From assembly GCA_017617445.1 (NCBI GenBank), contig JAFZWE010000004.1, forward strand, positions 1 through 64,000: a DNA stretch of 64,000 nucleotides, written 5' to 3'. The notes beneath the pieces are model-generated. The model was not told where the DNA came from and did no database searches. It saw nothing but the letters and a program-made list of their open reading frames with translations. Source of the DNA: Bacteroidales bacterium. Its GTDB lineage: Bacteria > Bacteroidota > Bacteroidia > Bacteroidales > WCHB1-69. The translations under genes were made by a program, and so were the position numbers. Below, piece by piece: positions 63,976 through 64,000 of this stretch; the stretch's first letter is position 1; each line of letters starts with the position of its first letter.

Positions 63976-64000
63976 AAAAATGCCGCAAACCCGCATTTTT
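63976..64000 (+). terminator. Likely terminator of obgE-prfB at the window edge
   Basis: AAAAATGC (63976-63983) pairs with GCATTTTT (63993-64000) around a 9-base loop, giving an 8-bp stem with a T-run at its 3' end. It lies 70 bases after the prfB stop and may continue beyond the window. The intervening 63907-63975 is AT-rich with no gene. Confidence 0.55.

Overview
The window looks like chromosomal DNA of an anaerobic member of the Bacteroidota, probably order Bacteroidales. Reasons: at least twenty genes are preceded by the Bacteroidota -7 promoter motif TAnnTTTG (usually TATCTTTGC or TATTTTTGC) rather than sigma70 boxes. Secreted proteins carry type IX secretion (T9SS) sorting domains. There are GH92, DUF4199, FISUMP, membrane-LytTR and YwqK-repeat proteins. 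The first 58 bases are the start of a pyruvate:ferredoxin oxidoreductase-like gene, and both subunits of lysine 5,6-aminomutase are present, which suggests amino-acid fermentation. Assignment below order level is not possible from the sequence alone.

Layout. 1-9.5 kb: the PFOR start (minus), then an envelope block (YwqK-repeat protein, LysM lytic transglycosylase, Ig-like lipoprotein), a solitary mreB, a secreted alpha/beta hydrolase and a Kef-type antiporter. 9.6-20.9 kb: a long plus-strand run that begins with kamD and ends with kamE plus a glycosyltransferase. Between the two aminomutase subunits lie a peptide-type ABC permease, a kinase-less RibF-like protein, a PpiD-like foldase, DUF4199, GT2, panB and a pseudouridine synthase. 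21-30.3 kb: minus-strand purine genes (purC-purE, hairpin, purL-purF-purM), then ddl and nadE. 30.4-34.5 kb: metallophosphoesterase, parE and a T9SS-exported M28 peptidase.

34.5-41.5 kb is an accessory island: a putative RelE/HigB-like plus XRE toxin-antitoxin pair lying between copies of a ~70-bp palindromic repeat, a tandem array of that repeat, a type III restriction-modification system (res, mod) with a long structured leader and palindromes inside mod, and a HicB-HicA pair. 41.6-64 kb: GH92 mannosidase, LytTR regulator, an acyl-activating/ACP/acyltransferase fusion, FISUMP and beta-helix secreted proteins, a MATE pump, an AraC regulator facing a TolC/HlyD/ABC-2/ABC-2 export operon with no ATPase, threonine aldolase, a FucP-type sugar transporter, obgE, and prfB with a programmed +1 frameshift.

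Most notable: (i) a PurF whose phosphoribosyltransferase and Fe-S residues are intact but whose glutaminase site has lost the N-terminal Cys and other active-site residues; (ii) the 69-70-bp hairpin repeat array and the gene pair it brackets; (iii) the structured leader and embedded palindromes of the type III mod gene; (iv) kamD and kamE about 7.8 kb apart, each with its own promoter. No rRNA, tRNA or CRISPR array was seen.
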